Shown in pieces: positions 7,161 to 8,295 of a DNA stretch of 8,295 nt. Position 1 is the first letter of the stretch. Each line of letters opens with the position of its first letter. Location: positions 1 to 8,295 of the forward strand of contig CAZCGE010000099.1 in assembly GCA_964498125.1 (NCBI GenBank), in the 5' to 3' direction. The notes beneath the pieces were generated by a model. It ran no database searches and had not been told where the DNA came from. It was given only the letters and a program-made list of their open reading frames with translations. The translations under genes and the position numbers were made by a program. This DNA comes from CAMDBL01 sp964498125. GTDB taxonomy: Bacteria > Pseudomonadota > Alphaproteobacteria > Rhizobiales > Hyphomicrobiaceae.

Positions 7161-7340
7161 TCATACCGCGTCGGGGCAGGATTTCCCACCGACCATGATC
7201 TTGACCGGTTGTATCTCTCGGAGTTGCCCGACGGGCACCGTCAGGTAGTCACAATCCAGCACGACGAGATCAGGGAGATTGCCGGGCTCCAGCGCGCCGA
7301 TGCCGGTCTCTAGACGCAGCAGCGTGAAGGTGAGGGACGG
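7161..7340 (-). pseudogene. C-terminal stub of a YtcJ-like amidohydrolase
   Basis: The minus-strand frame ending with TGA at 7161-7163 contains IGALEPGNLPDLVVLD, then DYLTVP, REIQPVKIMVGGK and a short tail. This is the characteristic C-terminus of large metal-dependent amidohydrolases (YtcJ-like, usually over 500 residues), where the strand-forming 'GSLEPGKLADLVVLD' and 'DIRPVxTMVGGK' segments close the composite domain. All metal-binding parts are missing. Upstream of about 7340 the frame has no resemblance to the family, and the LRLETG segment joins IGALEPG with fewer intervening residues than usual, suggesting an internal deletion as well as loss of the 5' part. The stub is an inactive relic. 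It lies just before the exported metallo-hydrolase and probably once preceded it in an operon. Confidence 0.72.
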
Positions 7341-7616
7341 GTGCCGAGTGCGTCCGTTGTCTACCCGATACCGTGAGTGAGATCCTCCGCATACGTCGGG
7401 CAGCAAGGGGCCACACCCGGCTATTCAGGCGCTAATCGTTCTGTAGGCGCTGCGTAATTTTGCAACACTTTTTGAACGACCGTGCTCCACGTGGCTTAAA
7501 CCCAACCTACCTGGCAACACGGGCTGTTTGGCTTGGCTCGCCGCTCAACAGTCTTCAGCCGGAGACGGATCGATTACCCGCGCCCGCCGTCAGACCGTCG
7601 AAAGGAGATCGCTCTG
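7341..7616. other. Gene-free interval upstream of amidohydrolase stub
   Basis: No coding signal is convincing here. The block 7450-7476 is AT-rich and could hold a promoter, but I cannot place -35 and -10 elements. CCACGTGG at 7487-7494 is an 8-bp palindrome of unknown meaning. Confidence 0.4.
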
Positions 7617-7832
7617 ATGCATGGATCGGGTTAGAGCAACATCCCGATTACCGTCACGATCGGGATCGCGGCGATTGCCACGATAGGTATGATATTCGGC
7701 CATCCCTGGCGCATCGAGATCCAAAGCATGATCGGCTCCATGCAGATTCCGACGAAGTCGGCCGGCAATTACGATCGAAGCCAGACACCCCTGCGGCTGT
7801 GGTGCTCTCGTGTCGGCGAGGTTGACCACTAG
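7617..7832 (+). pseudogene. Candidate small membrane-protein gene interrupted by an amber codon
   Basis: AGGAG (7603-7607) lies nine bases before ATG at 7617. The frame reads MHGSG, then TAG at 7632-7634, and stays open for 65 further codons to TAG at 7830-7832. The second part begins with a strongly hydrophobic segment (ITVTIGIAAIATIGMIF, about codons 11-27) of transmembrane length, then a short basic and polar tail. A good ribosome site, a start and a membrane helix in one frame suggest a former small membrane protein broken by a single stop, or a five-codon leader peptide followed by unrelated sequence. I recognise no family. GC-rich DNA can give hydrophobic frames by chance, so this is tentative. 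Confidence 0.25.
7641..7666 (+). repeat. 8-bp inverted repeat overlapping the small ORF
   Basis: ATCCCGAT (7641-7648) is complementary to ATCGGGAT (7659-7666), with a 10-base loop. The left arm can alternatively pair through CCCGAT (7643-7648) with ATCGGG at 7625-7630, so two mutually exclusive hairpins are possible just after the candidate start codon. Confidence 0.6.
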
Positions 7833-8054
7833 CATGGGGCTCAGTGTCGTCAAGGCACCCGTCGAGCGCCATGGTAGCCACCACAGCCCTGCCCCAACAA
7901 GTGGAAAGCCACTGACAATGGAAAGACGGGCCCGCGAAGGCGTCGACTTTCAGCAGGACCCCCAGCTCCGGACCAACGCGACCTGTGGCCGCAACGAAGG
8001 GACTGGGTCATCTGCACGGGTCAAGGTACCCCAGCGACGACGGTCGGTCTACTG

Positions 8055-8069
8055 TCAGCTGCGGACGAT
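8055..8069 (+). repeat. 15-bp direct repeat, copy 2
   Basis: This is an exact second copy of the 15-mer at 6062-6076. Here it also forms the left arm of an inverted repeat. Confidence 0.75.
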
Positions 8070-8101
8070 TTGCGACATTCTGCCACATCATGTCCGCAGC
8101 T
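8057..8101. repeat. Inverted repeat with 10-bp arms
   Basis: AGCTGCGGAC (8057-8066) is exactly complementary to GTCCGCAGCT (8092-8101), with 25 bases between. The arms contain the core of the 15-bp direct repeat. It may be a dispersed palindromic element or the end of a decayed mobile element. Confidence 0.65.
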
Positions 8102-8193
8102 CACCCGATCGCGTAGGTTATTGGCGCGGACGACCATCTCGGCTTCGGGCCAGAGAACGAACCCGCTCTCGCGGGAAAGTGTTGAGGCGACAG

Positions 8194-8281
8194 GCCGTGC
8201 CTGATGGAGGCATGGCGGCACGGTAACGGGATGGGAAGCATCCCGTCTTGAGGATCGAGGGGTTCTGAACCTCACCTCAAG
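8194..8281 (+). ncRNA. Run of three adjacent hairpins; possible structured RNA or intron domain
   Basis: Three stem-loops follow closely. The first is GCCGTGCCT (8194-8202) with AGGCATGGC (8208-8216), nine pairs including one G-U. The second is ACGGGATG (8226-8233) with CATCCCGT (8239-8246), five-base loop. The third is CTTGAGG (8247-8253) with CCTCAAG (8275-8281), with a further nested stem around GGTTC/GAACC. In addition GGGAAGC (8233-8239) could pair with GCTTCCC (8289-8295) at the window edge. Back-to-back stems leaving few unpaired bases resemble a folded RNA, for instance the 5' domain of a group II intron, but I see no diagnostic domain and either strand could be the RNA. Confidence 0.33.
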
Positions 8282-8295
8282 CCCGGGAGCTTCCC

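Larger units (their letters stand above)
7833..8193. other. Interval with repeats but no recognisable gene
   Basis: Open frames cross this stretch on both strands, but none shows motifs, a ribosome site or a plausible composition. The only structure I see is the repeat pair at 8055-8101. Confidence 0.4.

Noticed and set aside
8021..8275. 84-codon minus-strand frame at the right end
   Set aside because: It runs through the inverted repeat and the hairpin cluster and shows no family resemblance or start signal.

Overview
The window is GC-rich. Its class III aminotransferase, polar amino-acid ABC transporter, exported metallo-hydrolase, and worn fragments of a large serine recombinase and an amidohydrolase suggest an alphaproteobacterium, most likely of the Hyphomicrobiales (Bradyrhizobium/Mesorhizobium type). 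This placement rests on gene style and composition, not on a search. The two ends look like accessory DNA; the centre is an intact metabolic and transport locus.

Left end (1-607): bases 1-141 look like the inner side and right terminus of an insertion sequence, probably IS21-family. It ends in GTTGACA and carries a perfect 42-bp palindrome. It abuts, without a gap, a truncated piece of a large serine recombinase gene (from 142) whose frame decays within about 200 bp.

Centre (608-5739): a PLP-dependent class III aminotransferase of the glutamate-1-semialdehyde aminomutase / beta-transaminase type is on the minus strand (608-2002). A 755-bp gap containing an unidentified HTH-like fragment and an AT-rich block separates it from a divergent plus-strand operon. 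That operon encodes a periplasmic binding protein, two permeases and an ATPase (2758-5739), a complete polar amino-acid ABC importer. Close spacing and overlaps show co-transcription. The arrangement suggests that an amino compound is imported and then transaminated; the substrate cannot be read from the sequence.

Right part (5740-8295): about 450 bp without a recognisable gene is followed by a minus-strand gene for an exported metallo-beta-lactamase-fold hydrolase (6186-7094). Just upstream of it is the C-terminal stub of a YtcJ-like amidohydrolase (7161 to about 7340). Beyond lie a candidate small membrane-protein gene interrupted by an in-frame amber codon (7617-7832), short repeats, and at the very end a dense run of hairpins (8194-8281) that may be the start of a structured RNA or mobile intron continuing past the window.

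I found no tRNA, rRNA or CRISPR array. Nothing amounts to a clearly new system. The points most worth a second look are the orphan aminotransferase-transporter pair, the amber-interrupted small ORF with overlapping hairpins, and the structured right edge.
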